Below are positions 34,685 through 43,602 of a DNA stretch of 64,000 nucleotides, one piece after another. A model generated the notes under the pieces. That model worked only from the letters and a program-made list of their open reading frames with translations, made no database searches and was not told the origin of the DNA. Both the position numbers and the translations under genes were made by a program. The DNA is from Chthonomonas calidirosea (GTDB lineage: Bacteria; Armatimonadota; Fimbriimonadia; Fimbriimonadales; Fimbriimonadaceae), in assembly GCA_945882415.1 (NCBI GenBank), contig CAMCWC010000009.1:1-64000 (forward strand). The letters run 5' to 3'. Every line of letters begins with the position of its first letter. The stretch's first letter is position 1.

Positions 34685-35779
34685 GTGAACCGATTCGCAT
34701 TTATCATCCATCCGCTCCATCCTAAGGACATTGCGAAGCAGTATCCGATGGCGCGGCATATGCCGGATTGGCTCATTGAAATGTACACCGCCCGCAAAGG
34801 GCCGATCTTGGTCAGCAAAATCTCTGGAATCAAGTCCAAAACCGGTGCCGAAGCCGAAGGCTGGTTTATTGGCTGCCCCCTCACCCCGGCCCAGATGACG
34901 CAAAAGCTCCCGCTAGAACTGGTTTATGACCGGCTCGTCCAGTGCACCGACATGGCGGCCGATCTAGGGGCAGACCTCGTTGGCCTTGGTGCGTTCACAA
35001 GCGTAGTTGGGGACGGCGGAATGACAATCCGGGAGCGATCGAAGATTGCGGTCACCACGGGAAACAGCTATACCGTCGCAACTGCGATCGAAGGCACCAT
35101 CCGAGCTTGCCGGCTTCTTGAGATTGACATAAGCCAAGCGGTGCTCGCCGTCGTCGGAGCAACCGGTGCAATCGGCAAAACCTGTGCTCGGGCGTTGGCT
35201 CCGCAGTTTGGACAAGTGCTCCTGGTCGGACGAGATCAGGAACGGACGGAACAAGTCGCCAGCGAAATTCCCGGCGCGATTGCGACTACTGAGGTTTCGC
35301 GCATTCGCGAGGCAGATGCGGTCATCGCAGTAACTTCATCCGATTCAGCGATTCTTTTGCCAGAACATTTCAAGCAGGGAGCGATTGTGTGCGATGTGGC
35401 CCGACCGAGAGATGTCTCCGTTAGAGTTGCAAAAGAGCGCCCCGATGTTTTGGTCATCGAAGGCGGCGTCGTCAAAGTTCCGGGCAACGTCAACTTCAAC
35501 TTCGACTTTGGTTTCCCGCCCGAAACCGCCTATGCCTGCATGAGCGAGACGATGATGCTTTCTCTGGAAGGCAACCCTGACCTCTACAGCTTCACACTTG
35601 GTAAAGACGTGAGCCTGGAACAGGTGACGCAGATCTCCGGTTTGGCCGAGAAGCATGGCTTCGACCTTGCTGGGTTCAGGTCGTTCGAGAAAGAGGTCGA
35701 TGCCATGAGCATCGATCGCGCCAGACGAGCACGAATCCTTTCGGGAAGCGTTCCACGCCTGTCCCGATCCGGGATCTGA
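34685..35779 (+). CDS. Long-chain acyl-ACP reductase (AAR)-like NAD(P) oxidoreductase
   Basis: A 364-residue protein with a GTG start. It resembles cyanobacterial fatty acyl-ACP reductase throughout: FAFIIHPLHPKDIAKQYP at the start, LGAFTSV, TTGNSYTVATAIEG, the Rossmann motif VVGATGAIG (157-164), VIEGGVVKVPG and TAYACMSETMMLSLEG. Cys285 in YACMSE corresponds to the AAR active-site Cys that carries the acyl thioester. AAR makes fatty aldehydes for alkane synthesis with aldehyde deformylating oxygenase, but no such oxygenase is nearby. Members in non-cyanobacteria are often misnamed shikimate dehydrogenase. Substrate uncertain. Confidence 0.7.
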   Translation: MNRFAFIIHPLHPKDIAKQYPMARHMPDWLIEMYTARKGPILVSKISGIKSKTGAEAEGWFIGCPLTPAQMTQKLPLELVYDRLVQCTDMAADLGADLVGLGAFTSVVGDGGMTIRERSKIAVTTGNSYTVATAIEGTIRACRLLEIDISQAVLAVVGATGAIGKTCARALAPQFGQVLLVGRDQERTEQVASEIPGAIATTEVSRIREADAVIAVTSSDSAILLPEHFKQGAIVCDVARPRDVSVRVAKERPDVLVIEGGVVKVPGNVNFNFDFGFPPETAYACMSETMMLSLEGNPDLYSFTLGKDVSLEQVTQISGLAEKHGFDLAGFRSFEKEVDAMSIDRARRARILSGSVPRLSRSGI

Positions 35780-35788
35780 GCGAGCGAA

Positions 35789-37036
35789 TTAGGCGCCGTT
35801 TTCTCGTCGAGCAACTAACGCAGCAAGAATCGGGTCGTTTGACTTGAGAGCAGCCACCTTTGCGCGGCCGCTATCGGTCGTCAAAAGCGATCGCAATACG
35901 GCGTCGGCCAGATCGCCTTGCTCCGAAAGTTCGAGCTTCTGCAAAGTAGCCAGCAATGCGGGAACCAGCGTCGCTCGCTCGGTGCAGAGCTTCGCAACTT
36001 CGGCCGCAATGCTCGGATTGCTAAGGGCTTGCGTCAGAGCGCGATCGGCGCGAGGGCCTGTGATGCCAGACGCGACTTTTGCCGTAACCAAGTCGAACGT
36101 CGTCCTATCTGTGAGCGCAGGGTCGCCAGAGAACTGAAGTCCACTGATAGAACTGTTTGCGAGCTCGCGTTCATCGGAGTACGCGTATTGCCAGAGCAGC
36201 CTCGTTGCGGACGGAGTTCCAATTCGCCCGAGTCCCAGTGCCGACTGCGATCGCAGAGGAAGCGGCTCTTTCGCGATGGAAAGCACGTCGCGGAAAATGA
36301 ACTCATTACGTGGATCGCCGATGCTGCTGAGCGCGGTCAGGAATGCCGCCCGATCAGCGGGAATCGCCTTGTTATAAAGCTCTTGTAGTTGCGGGGAAGC
36401 TTCTTGCGCTTTCAGCTTCCCAAGGGCATCGGCTGCACTCAGGACAATATCTTTGTTCTCGCCCTTCAGCAACGGCATCAAAGCCGGCACGGAAGGTGTC
36501 CCCTGCGAGACCAGAAAGCTCACAGCATTTGTTCGGGCATCCGCGACTTCCAGAGTTTTGATCACGAAGGGAATTGCGCTGGAGCCAAGGGTTTGGATGG
36601 ACTGCGTGATCGCAAGCTGCTGGAAGCTGCCACGCTCTTTGAGCTGGTCGGCGACCGCCTGTGGCTGGGTCTTTGCGAGCTTCGTCAGCGACTTTCCGAG
36701 CTCTGCACGAGCCTCGACATCGAAGTCGGCGAGCAGTTTTGCAATCAAGGTCGCCAGCTTTGGATCATCGTAGCGGGCGATGTTCCGTGCCACGGAGATC
36801 CGTTCCTCCGGCTTGAGATTCTTGAAGAACACCGCGACGTCGGGTCGGTCAGCCGCGGCGATAAAGAACTGCTTCTGACCGTCCGACTCTGGCCCGACTG
36901 CAGTGCGGATGTCAGACTGCAGGGTGAACGTGTTGATCAGCGCGAGGGTGATTCCGATGCCCGAAATCACCAAGAGGGAACGTATCGTCCGCTGGAGCCG
37001 ACTCACCGGACGCCGTTGTGCCGCAGACGATGCCAT
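35789..37036 (-). CDS. Membrane-anchored HEAT-repeat protein
   Basis: A 415-residue protein with one N-terminal membrane segment (about 20-38, LLVISGIGITLALINTF) and then an alpha-solenoid of HEAT/PBS-lyase-like repeats (VLSAADALGKLKAQEASPQLQELY, SQSALGLGRIGTPSATRLLWQYA). Such proteins are protein-interaction scaffolds. The main domain probably faces the periplasm. It follows lemA by 41 nt on the same strand. No enzymatic motif. Confidence 0.75.
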   Translation of the reverse strand: MASSAAQRRPVSRLQRTIRSLLVISGIGITLALINTFTLQSDIRTAVGPESDGQKQFFIAAADRPDVAVFFKNLKPEERISVARNIARYDDPKLATLIAKLLADFDVEARAELGKSLTKLAKTQPQAVADQLKERGSFQQLAITQSIQTLGSSAIPFVIKTLEVADARTNAVSFLVSQGTPSVPALMPLLKGENKDIVLSAADALGKLKAQEASPQLQELYNKAIPADRAAFLTALSSIGDPRNEFIFRDVLSIAKEPLPLRSQSALGLGRIGTPSATRLLWQYAYSDERELANSSISGLQFSGDPALTDRTTFDLVTAKVASGITGPRADRALTQALSNPSIAAEVAKLCTERATLVPALLATLQKLELSEQGDLADAVLRSLLTTDSGRAKVAALKSNDPILAALVARRENGA

Positions 37037-37077
37037 TCCCTCAGTGTAACGAAACTACGCCGAAACGTGGTGACGGT

Positions 37078-37632
37078 TTAGAACGAAACTTTGACGTTCT
37101 GTCGTTCGATCGGATCTTCGATCTCGAAGAGGTCCTTTGGCTTGAAGCCGCTGGAGTTCGCGATGATGTTGCTTGGGAACGTCTCAATCTTCGTGTTGTA
37201 CGAAGTGACCGTGTTGTTGTAGTATTGGCGAGCGAAGGAAATCTTATTTTCGGTGCTCTTCAATTCTTCCTGCAGCGAGAGCATGTTCTCGTTGCTTCGG
37301 AGCTCTGGGTACGCCTCAGAGAGGGCAAAGAGACCGGTAAGAGCCGAAGCGACCTGGCCTTCGGCGGCTGCCTTTTCGCCAACGCTGTTCGCGCCGAGCG
37401 CTCGGTTTCGGGCCGAGATGACGCGCTCAAGCGTGTCCTGCTCGTGCTTCATGTATCCCTTGACCGTTTCAACGAGGTTCGGGATCACGTCGTAGCGACG
37501 CTTGAGTTGAACGTCGATCTGGCTAAATGCGTTCTCGGTTTCCCGTCGAAGGCGAACTAGGCCGTTGTAGGCCGAGATGCCAAAAATCACAAGTGCGACG
37601 ATCACCGCGAGAAACACTAATACTGCCCACAT
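37078..37632 (-). CDS. lemA: LemA family protein
   Basis: A 184-residue protein with an N-terminal membrane helix (VLVFLAVIVALVIFGISAYNGLVRLR) and the family core AFSQIDVQLKRRYDVIPNLVETVKGYMKHE followed by long antiparallel helices ending in YNNTVTSYNTKIETFPSNIIA. LemA proteins are membrane-bound helical proteins of poorly defined role, often linked to envelope or Htp-type proteases. It is upstream of the HEAT-repeat gene and probably cotranscribed. Confidence 0.93.
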   Translation of the reverse strand: MWAVLVFLAVIVALVIFGISAYNGLVRLRRETENAFSQIDVQLKRRYDVIPNLVETVKGYMKHEQDTLERVISARNRALGANSVGEKAAAEGQVASALTGLFALSEAYPELRSNENMLSLQEELKSTENKISFARQYYNNTVTSYNTKIETFPSNIIANSSGFKPKDLFEIEDPIERQNVKVSF

Positions 37633-37677
37633 AGATGATGAAGGTACGTCTGAGCGTGCGGGCAGGTTGCGCGAATT

Positions 37678-38040
37678 TCATTTCGGGCTCAATTGCCGTA
37701 ATTCAATTGATCCTTCGAACTCAAGTCGGAGCGTCTCTCCTGTACGAGAGAGCTTTGCCGGGGCCTTAACCTCGGCGGGTCGCCCGTTCATTTGTTCGAT
37801 CTTCAGTGTGCCATCGGGTTCGATTTGACCTTCGAGCGGCAAACTGCGATCCACGAGGGTAAAGCGACCATCTGGTGAGACCGTAAGTTCCACGCGAGTA
37901 GCCGTGTATTGAATCGACGGGTCCGTATTCGGCACAAAATCCAGGCTCCGTTTGCCTTCCCATTTTCCTGCGAACGGAGACACGGAGTTACAGGCGCCGA
38001 ACGCTAAGAGCAGCAGGAGCGAGACGGCTCGCCCGCCCAC
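37678..38040 (-). CDS. Small putative lipoprotein
   Basis: About 120 residues from the GTG at 38040, with a leader VSLLLLLAFGAC ending in a lipobox Cys. The mature part (FAGKWEGKRSLDF, LTVSPDGRFTLVDRS, LRLEFEGSIELRQL) looks like a small lipocalin-like or beta-barrel domain, but no family is certain. ATG codons at 38070 and 38061 would extend it into or onto the purL start; the GTG has GAGGAG at good spacing, so it is preferred. Divergent from purL. Confidence 0.6.
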   Translation of the reverse strand: MGGRAVSLLLLLAFGACNSVSPFAGKWEGKRSLDFVPNTDPSIQYTATRVELTVSPDGRFTLVDRSLPLEGQIEPDGTLKIEQMNGRPAEVKAPAKLSRTGETLRLEFEGSIELRQLSPK

Positions 38041-38046
38041 AACCGA

Positions 38047-38052
38047 TATACT
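38047..38052 (+). promoter_or_regulatory. -10 box placing purL transcription start at its ATG
   Basis: TATACT lies 7 nt upstream of the purL ATG (38060), with no Shine-Dalgarno between. The expected start site coincides with the ATG, so purL is probably leaderless. Confidence 0.55.
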
Positions 38053-38059
38053 TCTCCTC

Positions 38060-40291
38060 ATGCCCGCCATTACCCCTGAAGTCTACAAGTCGATGGGCTT
38101 GAACGACTTCGAGTACTCGCTGATTCTTGAAAAGTTGGGACGGGAACCGTCGCTCACCGAATTGGGCATGTATGCGGTGATGTGGAGTGAGCACTGCGGC
38201 TACAAGTACTCGCGCCCGGTGTTGGCTTACTTTAAAAAGTACCGTGAGGCGATGGAAGGGGCAGGGCTCGAGAACGCTGGCATCGTCGATATCGGCGACG
38301 GGCTCGGGATCACGATGAAGGTTGAATCGCACAACCACCCTAGCGCGGTCGAGCCATATCAAGGCGCGGCAACCGGCGTTGGCGGCATCATCCGCGACAT
38401 TCTCACAATGGGCGCAAGGCCCATCGCGGCATTGAATTCTTTGCGTTTCGGACCCCTTGAAGATGGCAAGGCTCCAGCGGAGGTCGTTGCTCGAAACAAG
38501 TATCTGTTTGAGCACGTGGTCTCTGGAATTGCCGGCTACGGAAACTGCGTCGGCGTACCAACGGTTGAGAACGAAATCGGCTTCCACCCCCGCTACAGTG
38601 GTAATCCGCTGGTCAATGCAATGTGCGTTGGCATCTTGCCGCTTGCCGAGATCACGACGGCCGCCGCAAGCGGAGTAGGGAATCCGGTCATCTATCTCGG
38701 CTCCGCAACCGGAAAAGACGGCATTCATGGCGCGACGTTCGCGAGCGACGCCCTGGGCGAAGACAATGAAGACAAGCGGCCAAACGTTCAAATCGGCGAT
38801 CCATTTGCCGAGAAGCAACTGATCGAAGCCACCCTTGAAGCCCTCCAGACCGGAGCGATTGTCGCTATCCAGGACATGGGCGCGGCGGGATTGACCTGCT
38901 CAACGATCGAAATGGCAGCGAAGGGTGAGGTCGGGATGACGGTTGATCTCGACAAAGTCCCGATGCGGGAGTCGGACATGACTGCCTACGAGCTAATGCT
39001 CAGCGAAAGCCAAGAGCGGATGCTGGCCGTGGCAGAACTTGGTCGAGAGCAGGAAGTGCTCGACGTGTTCCGAAAGTGGGGAGTCCATGCCGAAGTGATT
39101 GGTCATGTCACAGCTGAGCGTGTGGTCACAGTGACGCGACACGGAGTGGTTGAGGCTTCGGTCTTCCCGAATGCACTCGCCGATGAATGTCCGACCTACT
39201 CCAATGAACCCGTGGAGCCGGAGTACTTCCGAGAAGCGGCTAACTTTGATCCCGCCTCCTTGCCAGAAGTTGGCGTTGTGGAAGCACTCAAAACGCTGTT
39301 GGCCTCGCCCGAAATCGCGAGTAAGCAGTGGGTCGATCATCAGTACGACCAGCAAGTCCAAACCCAAACCGTCCTCGGATTTGCCCGTGGCGATGCTGGC
39401 GTAATCGCGCCACGAGGTACGGAGAAGGGAATTTCGCTGTCTTTGAAGGGTAACGCCCGACAGGTGTATTTGCATCCGTACATCGGAGCGATCAACGCCG
39501 TGGCGGAAACGGCAAGGAACGTCGCTTGTACCGGCGCAACGCCAACTGCGGTTACAGATGGCCTCAATTTCGGCAATCCGCAGCATCCGCACGTGTATTG
39601 GCAGTTCGATGGAGCGGTCCGGGGGATTGCTGACGCCTGCGAAGAGTTCGAAACGCCGGTCATCAGTGGCAACGTGTCGTTCTACAACGAAAGCGATCTG
39701 GGCGAGGTTCTGCCGACGCCGCTGATCGGAATGCTCGGAATCTTGGAATCGGCCAAAGACGCGGTGCCGAGTTATCCGACTGAGGCGTGTGAATTGGTTT
39801 TGGTCCACGTTCCGTTTTCCGTCTCAAGCCAGCTCGGGCTTGGGGCATCCGCTTTTCTTTCGACCGTTCACGGGCTGGAAACGGGCTATCCAGAAATGCC
39901 GAACATCGCTGGGGAGCGATCACTTCACGGCTTCCTTGTAGAAGCGGCAAGTGGGGCGATCCTGGCCTCTGCACACAACGTTTCGGTCGGGGGAATTGCC
40001 GTCGCCCTGGCCAAAATCGCCATCCGAAGTGGCCTTGGCGGAGCCTTCAATCTCAATCCGAGCGCATCCGAATTGTTTGCGGAAGTGCCAGGAACCGTGT
40101 TGATTGGAACGAACGACACAAACGTGCTACAAGCTCTCGCCGCCAAGTACGGGCTGATCACGACGGCCATCGGTAAACTGGCACCCGTAGAATTACTAGA
40201 ATTCGTCGGTGAAGTTGATCGTGTTGCCGTGCCTATCACGGATTTACGTGATCCCTTCTTCCGTCAAATTCAGGTTTTAATGCGTGGGTAG
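38060..40291 (+). CDS. purL: Phosphoribosylformylglycinamidine synthase subunit PurL
   Basis: A 743-residue FGAM synthetase (purine step 4). It has EWSEHCGYKYS-like MWSEHCGYKYSRP, MKVESHNHPSAVEPYQGAATGVGGIIRD, the ATP-binding GATFASDALGEDNEDKRPNVQ and QDMGAAGLTCS. The length matches the small PurL that needs PurS and PurQ; neither is next to it here. The ATG at 38060 was chosen because it gives the family N-terminus (MPAITPEVYKSMGLNDFEYSLI); the upstream extension overlaps the divergent lipoprotein gene. Confidence 0.96.
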   Translation: MPAITPEVYKSMGLNDFEYSLILEKLGREPSLTELGMYAVMWSEHCGYKYSRPVLAYFKKYREAMEGAGLENAGIVDIGDGLGITMKVESHNHPSAVEPYQGAATGVGGIIRDILTMGARPIAALNSLRFGPLEDGKAPAEVVARNKYLFEHVVSGIAGYGNCVGVPTVENEIGFHPRYSGNPLVNAMCVGILPLAEITTAAASGVGNPVIYLGSATGKDGIHGATFASDALGEDNEDKRPNVQIGDPFAEKQLIEATLEALQTGAIVAIQDMGAAGLTCSTIEMAAKGEVGMTVDLDKVPMRESDMTAYELMLSESQERMLAVAELGREQEVLDVFRKWGVHAEVIGHVTAERVVTVTRHGVVEASVFPNALADECPTYSNEPVEPEYFREAANFDPASLPEVGVVEALKTLLASPEIASKQWVDHQYDQQVQTQTVLGFARGDAGVIAPRGTEKGISLSLKGNARQVYLHPYIGAINAVAETARNVACTGATPTAVTDGLNFGNPQHPHVYWQFDGAVRGIADACEEFETPVISGNVSFYNESDLGEVLPTPLIGMLGILESAKDAVPSYPTEACELVLVHVPFSVSSQLGLGASAFLSTVHGLETGYPEMPNIAGERSLHGFLVEAASGAILASAHNVSVGGIAVALAKIAIRSGLGGAFNLNPSASELFAEVPGTVLIGTNDTNVLQALAAKYGLITTAIGKLAPVELLEFVGEVDRVAVPITDLRDPFFRQIQVLMRG

Positions 40292-40300
40292 GCAACGTGT

Positions 40301-41788
40301 ATGTCCTTGTTTAAAAAATCAATTATCGTAACGCTTGCGATTTCGCTCGCCACGGTGGGTCTGGCTCAGACGCCACCCCCGGTCGTGCAGGATCCGCCGG
40401 CAGCCGCTGCCACAACCCTTGAGAAGCGAGTCGCGGAGGCTGGCGACATGTATAAGGCTGGCAAGCTCAAGGAATCGATCACCGCTTTTGAAGCCCTGTA
40501 CGTGGAAGCTCCAAACGCGATCACGGTCAAGTCTTGGCTAGGCTTCTTGTACGTTCGAGACAACCAGGCCGCAAAGGCAGTGCCCATTCTCGAAGCGGCA
40601 CGCACGCAGTCGCCAAACGACATCGAAGTTCTGAACAACTTGGGCACGGCATATACCGCCACCAAGGAGAACGACAAGGCCCTTGAGGTTTACAAGATCG
40701 TTCGAGAAAAGGACGACAAGCGATTCGAGGCGTTCTACAACTCCGGAAATATCTTCCTTGAGCGACAGGACACGGCTCAAGCCGAGGCCATGTTCAAGCG
40801 GGCTAGCGAACTCAACCCAGAAGATGCTTTCGTTTGGAACAACTTCGGCATTTCTCAAGAGATGCAGAAGAACGACGTCGGCGCAAGCGAAGCGTACGCG
40901 AAAGCGGCAACCCTTCGACCAGACAACGCCACTTTCTCGAGAAATGCCGGCATGTCATTCATGCGGCAGCGAAAGTTCGATGCCGCCATTCCGTTCCTGG
41001 AGCGAGCGGTTGCCGCGAATCCGCAGGACGTCTCGGGCCGAGAAGTTTTGGTTGAGGCCTACGCCAAGGAAAAGCGATTTGCCGATGCGAGCCGAGTCAG
41101 CGCGGGCCTAGCCGATTCGAGAATCAACGATGCCCCTTATTGGTACAACGTCGGCTTCTTGAAGCAACAGCAGGGCGACGTCAAGGGCGCGAAAGCCGCC
41201 TACCAGAAGTCTCTTGCCATCAACGACAAAGACATCGACACGCTGACCAACCTCGGCATGTTGCAGTTCCGAGATACCGAGTTTGACGCCGCGCAGCGAA
41301 CATTTAGCAAGTTGGTCGGTCTCGATCCGAAGTCGATCACTCACAAGCTGAACCTTGGAGCGGCCGCGGCGCAGAACCGAGATTACGCCGTTGCCGTGAC
41401 GAACTGGAAAGAAGTCATCAAGTCCGATCCGAATCGCACTGACTTGCGACTCGAATTGGCGAACGCTCAGTGGGAAATTTCTGATTACGACGGTGCGTAC
41501 GCGAACTTCAAGCTCGTCGCGGCTAAGGACAAGAAGAACGCAAACGCTCTAAACGGCATCGGTTTGTACTTCATGCAGATGGAAAAGTACGCGCAAAGCG
41601 AAGCTGCATTCCGTGGAAGCATTGAAGCAAATCCGAAATTCATCCCTTCCTACCTGAACCTGGCGTTCACGTTGGAGCGAATGAAACAGAAGAAAAAGGC
41701 CATCGATATCCTTGAGATGGCACAAAAAATCGCGCCGCAGGACATTGAAGTGAAGCGAGCCCTCGCGCGTATGCGAAACTCTAGCTAG
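40301..41788 (+). CDS. Secreted or periplasmic TPR-repeat protein
   Basis: A 495-residue protein with a signal peptide (MSLFKKSIIVTLAISLATVGLAQ), a Pro/Ala-rich linker, then about a dozen tetratricopeptide repeats (for example YKAGKLKESITAFEALYVEAPN and YNVGFLKQQQGDVKGAKAAYQKSLAIN). TPR arrays mediate protein interactions, here outside the cytoplasm. It begins 9 nt after purL and ends 1 nt before nadK, so it sits inside a likely operon. The partner is unknown. Confidence 0.88.
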   Translation: MSLFKKSIIVTLAISLATVGLAQTPPPVVQDPPAAAATTLEKRVAEAGDMYKAGKLKESITAFEALYVEAPNAITVKSWLGFLYVRDNQAAKAVPILEAARTQSPNDIEVLNNLGTAYTATKENDKALEVYKIVREKDDKRFEAFYNSGNIFLERQDTAQAEAMFKRASELNPEDAFVWNNFGISQEMQKNDVGASEAYAKAATLRPDNATFSRNAGMSFMRQRKFDAAIPFLERAVAANPQDVSGREVLVEAYAKEKRFADASRVSAGLADSRINDAPYWYNVGFLKQQQGDVKGAKAAYQKSLAINDKDIDTLTNLGMLQFRDTEFDAAQRTFSKLVGLDPKSITHKLNLGAAAAQNRDYAVAVTNWKEVIKSDPNRTDLRLELANAQWEISDYDGAYANFKLVAAKDKKNANALNGIGLYFMQMEKYAQSEAAFRGSIEANPKFIPSYLNLAFTLERMKQKKKAIDILEMAQKIAPQDIEVKRALARMRNSS

Positions 41789-41789
41789 T

Positions 41790-42650
41790 TTGCGCATTCA
41801 CGTCGTAGCGAATATCCATCGGAAAGATGCTCTGAAAACGGCCCAGGACACCGGCGATTGGCTGGTGTCTCTGGGCCACTCTATCGGGTTTGAGACGGAG
41901 TCGGCCCGGGCGATGGGGCTGGCACCGCTACCCAACGATCAGTTTCCTCAGGCAGACCTGGTCATCGCCTTCGGCGGCGATGGCACCCTGATCCGCGCGG
42001 CGCACCTTTGCTCCCCTACGGGCACCCCGATTCTAGGCGTCTACTTCGGCCGCTTCGGCTTTGTGACTCAGTGCACCGCGCATGACCTGAAGCGCACGGT
42101 CGAAGCCTTTATCGCCGGAGAATGCGAAGTCGAGAGCCGGATGATGATCCAGGCGAACTTGATGCGCTCAGGCACTCCGGTCGCCGTGCTGCATGCCCTG
42201 AACGAAGTTTCGCTCCAGCGAGCGGTCACGGCGCGAATGATGACCTTCCGCGTTTCGGTTGACGGCCATAAGCTCACGAGCTATCCGGCGGACGGCGTCT
42301 TGGTTAGTACGCCCACGGGCTCGACGGCTTACAATCTTTCGGCGGGTGGCCCGATTCTCGACCCAAACGTGCAGGCCATGGTCCTGACCGCAATTGCGCC
42401 GCACACCCTGTCGGCAAGAACCCTTGTGATTCGGCCAGACAGTGAAATCAGTCTTCGCGTGACCAGTGAAGGGGAATCGATGTTGTCCGTCGATGCGATC
42501 ACGAGGCTGCATTTGCTGAGTGGAGACGAGGTCCGTGTCACGCAAAGCCCGCGCGTGACAAACTTGGTGACCGTGTCAGATAACGACTTTCTTCTGAAAC
42601 TCGGGCACCGGCTCTTTTGGAGCAAAGGAATGGTAGGAGACCCAAATTGA
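41790..42650 (+). CDS. nadK: NAD kinase
   Basis: A 286-residue enzyme that phosphorylates NAD to NADP. FGGDGTLIRAAHLC contains the GGDGT motif, and SYPADGVLVSTPTGSTAYNLSAGGPILDP is the second conserved block. TTG start directly after the TPR gene stop. The stop overlaps the TTG start of the next ATPase (TTGA). Confidence 0.95.
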   Translation: MRIHVVANIHRKDALKTAQDTGDWLVSLGHSIGFETESARAMGLAPLPNDQFPQADLVIAFGGDGTLIRAAHLCSPTGTPILGVYFGRFGFVTQCTAHDLKRTVEAFIAGECEVESRMMIQANLMRSGTPVAVLHALNEVSLQRAVTARMMTFRVSVDGHKLTSYPADGVLVSTPTGSTAYNLSAGGPILDPNVQAMVLTAIAPHTLSARTLVIRPDSEISLRVTSEGESMLSVDAITRLHLLSGDEVRVTQSPRVTNLVTVSDNDFLLKLGHRLFWSKGMVGDPN

Positions 42651-43573
42651 GCAAGCCGCTACTTCAAATTTCGAATGTATCCGTTGAGTTTTCGGTTGGT
42701 GGTGGCGTCGTTCGAGCGCTAGACGGTGTTTCGCTGAGCGTGAATAAAGGTGAGACGGTCGCGGTTGTCGGTGAGTCGGGCTGCGGAAAAACGACTTTGG
42801 CCCGCGCCGTATTGGGGCTTCAACCGCTATCGGCTGGAGAAATTGAACTTGACGGCCTGAATGTGAAGGGTGCGTCCCGTGCGTTGGCCGAAAAGGTTGG
42901 GATGGTTTGGCAAGACCCTTACGCCAGCTTAAACCCGAAATGGCCCGTCAGCAAGTCGGCCTTGGAGCCTCAGCGAATCGTCGGGAAGCAAGGATCAGCT
43001 GCGACGATTTTCAAGGAAGTCGGATTGGACGATCGATTCCTAGATCGATATCCGCATCAACTTTCTGGCGGTCAGCGTCAGCGCGTGGCCATTGGCCGAG
43101 CGCTTGCCCTGAAGCCGCCACTAGTGATTTGCGATGAGCCTACGGCGGCTCTTGATCTCTCGATCCGTGCTCAAATTTTGAACTTGCTGAAAGACGTTCA
43201 GCAACAGGAAGGCTGTGCTTTCCTCTACATCTCACATGACCTTACAACCGTTCGCTACCTTGCGGACCGCGTGGCCGTGATGTACTTGGGGCGAATCGTG
43301 GAGGAAGGAGTCACGGAAGAGGTCTTCAATCGGCCCAAGCATCCTTACACCCGGGCCCTACTCGAATCTGCACCGACCCTCGAAAAGCTGATGCATTTGC
43401 CGGAGGCTCCACAAGGTGAGATTCCCGACCCACGAACAAGATTCCCGGGTTGTCGCTTCGCGGGAAGATGTCCAAACGCGCAGGAGCTTTGCATTAGTTC
43501 CGATCCCGTTGAATCCCGCGATGGCGATCATAGGTACTTTTGCCATTTCCCAGTACAAAACGCAAGTTCCTAA
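42647..43573 (+). CDS. Oligopeptide/dipeptide-type ABC transporter ATPase (OppF/DppF-like)
   Basis: A 308-residue ATPase: Walker A GESGCGKTTLARAVLG, Q-loop WQDPYASLNPK, signature LSGGQRQRVAIGRALALKPPLVICDEPTAALD and the OppF/DppF C-terminal zinc-like cluster FPGCRFAGRCPNAQELC. It normally works with a second ATPase, two permeases and a binding protein, none of which are here, so it is an orphan subunit. The TTG at 42647 overlaps the nadK stop and has TAGGAG upstream; the frame also extends to 42617. Confidence 0.9.
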   Translation: MSKPLLQISNVSVEFSVGGGVVRALDGVSLSVNKGETVAVVGESGCGKTTLARAVLGLQPLSAGEIELDGLNVKGASRALAEKVGMVWQDPYASLNPKWPVSKSALEPQRIVGKQGSAATIFKEVGLDDRFLDRYPHQLSGGQRQRVAIGRALALKPPLVICDEPTAALDLSIRAQILNLLKDVQQQEGCAFLYISHDLTTVRYLADRVAVMYLGRIVEEGVTEEVFNRPKHPYTRALLESAPTLEKLMHLPEAPQGEIPDPRTRFPGCRFAGRCPNAQELCISSDPVESRDGDHRYFCHFPVQNASS

Positions 43574-43602
43574 CGTCTTAATCTCTAGGAAATTCTCCCA
43601 GA

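Noticed and set aside
38993-39808. 271-codon minus-strand frame opposite purL
   Set aside because: Antisense shadow of purL, rich in Arg, His and Ser with no domain signature.
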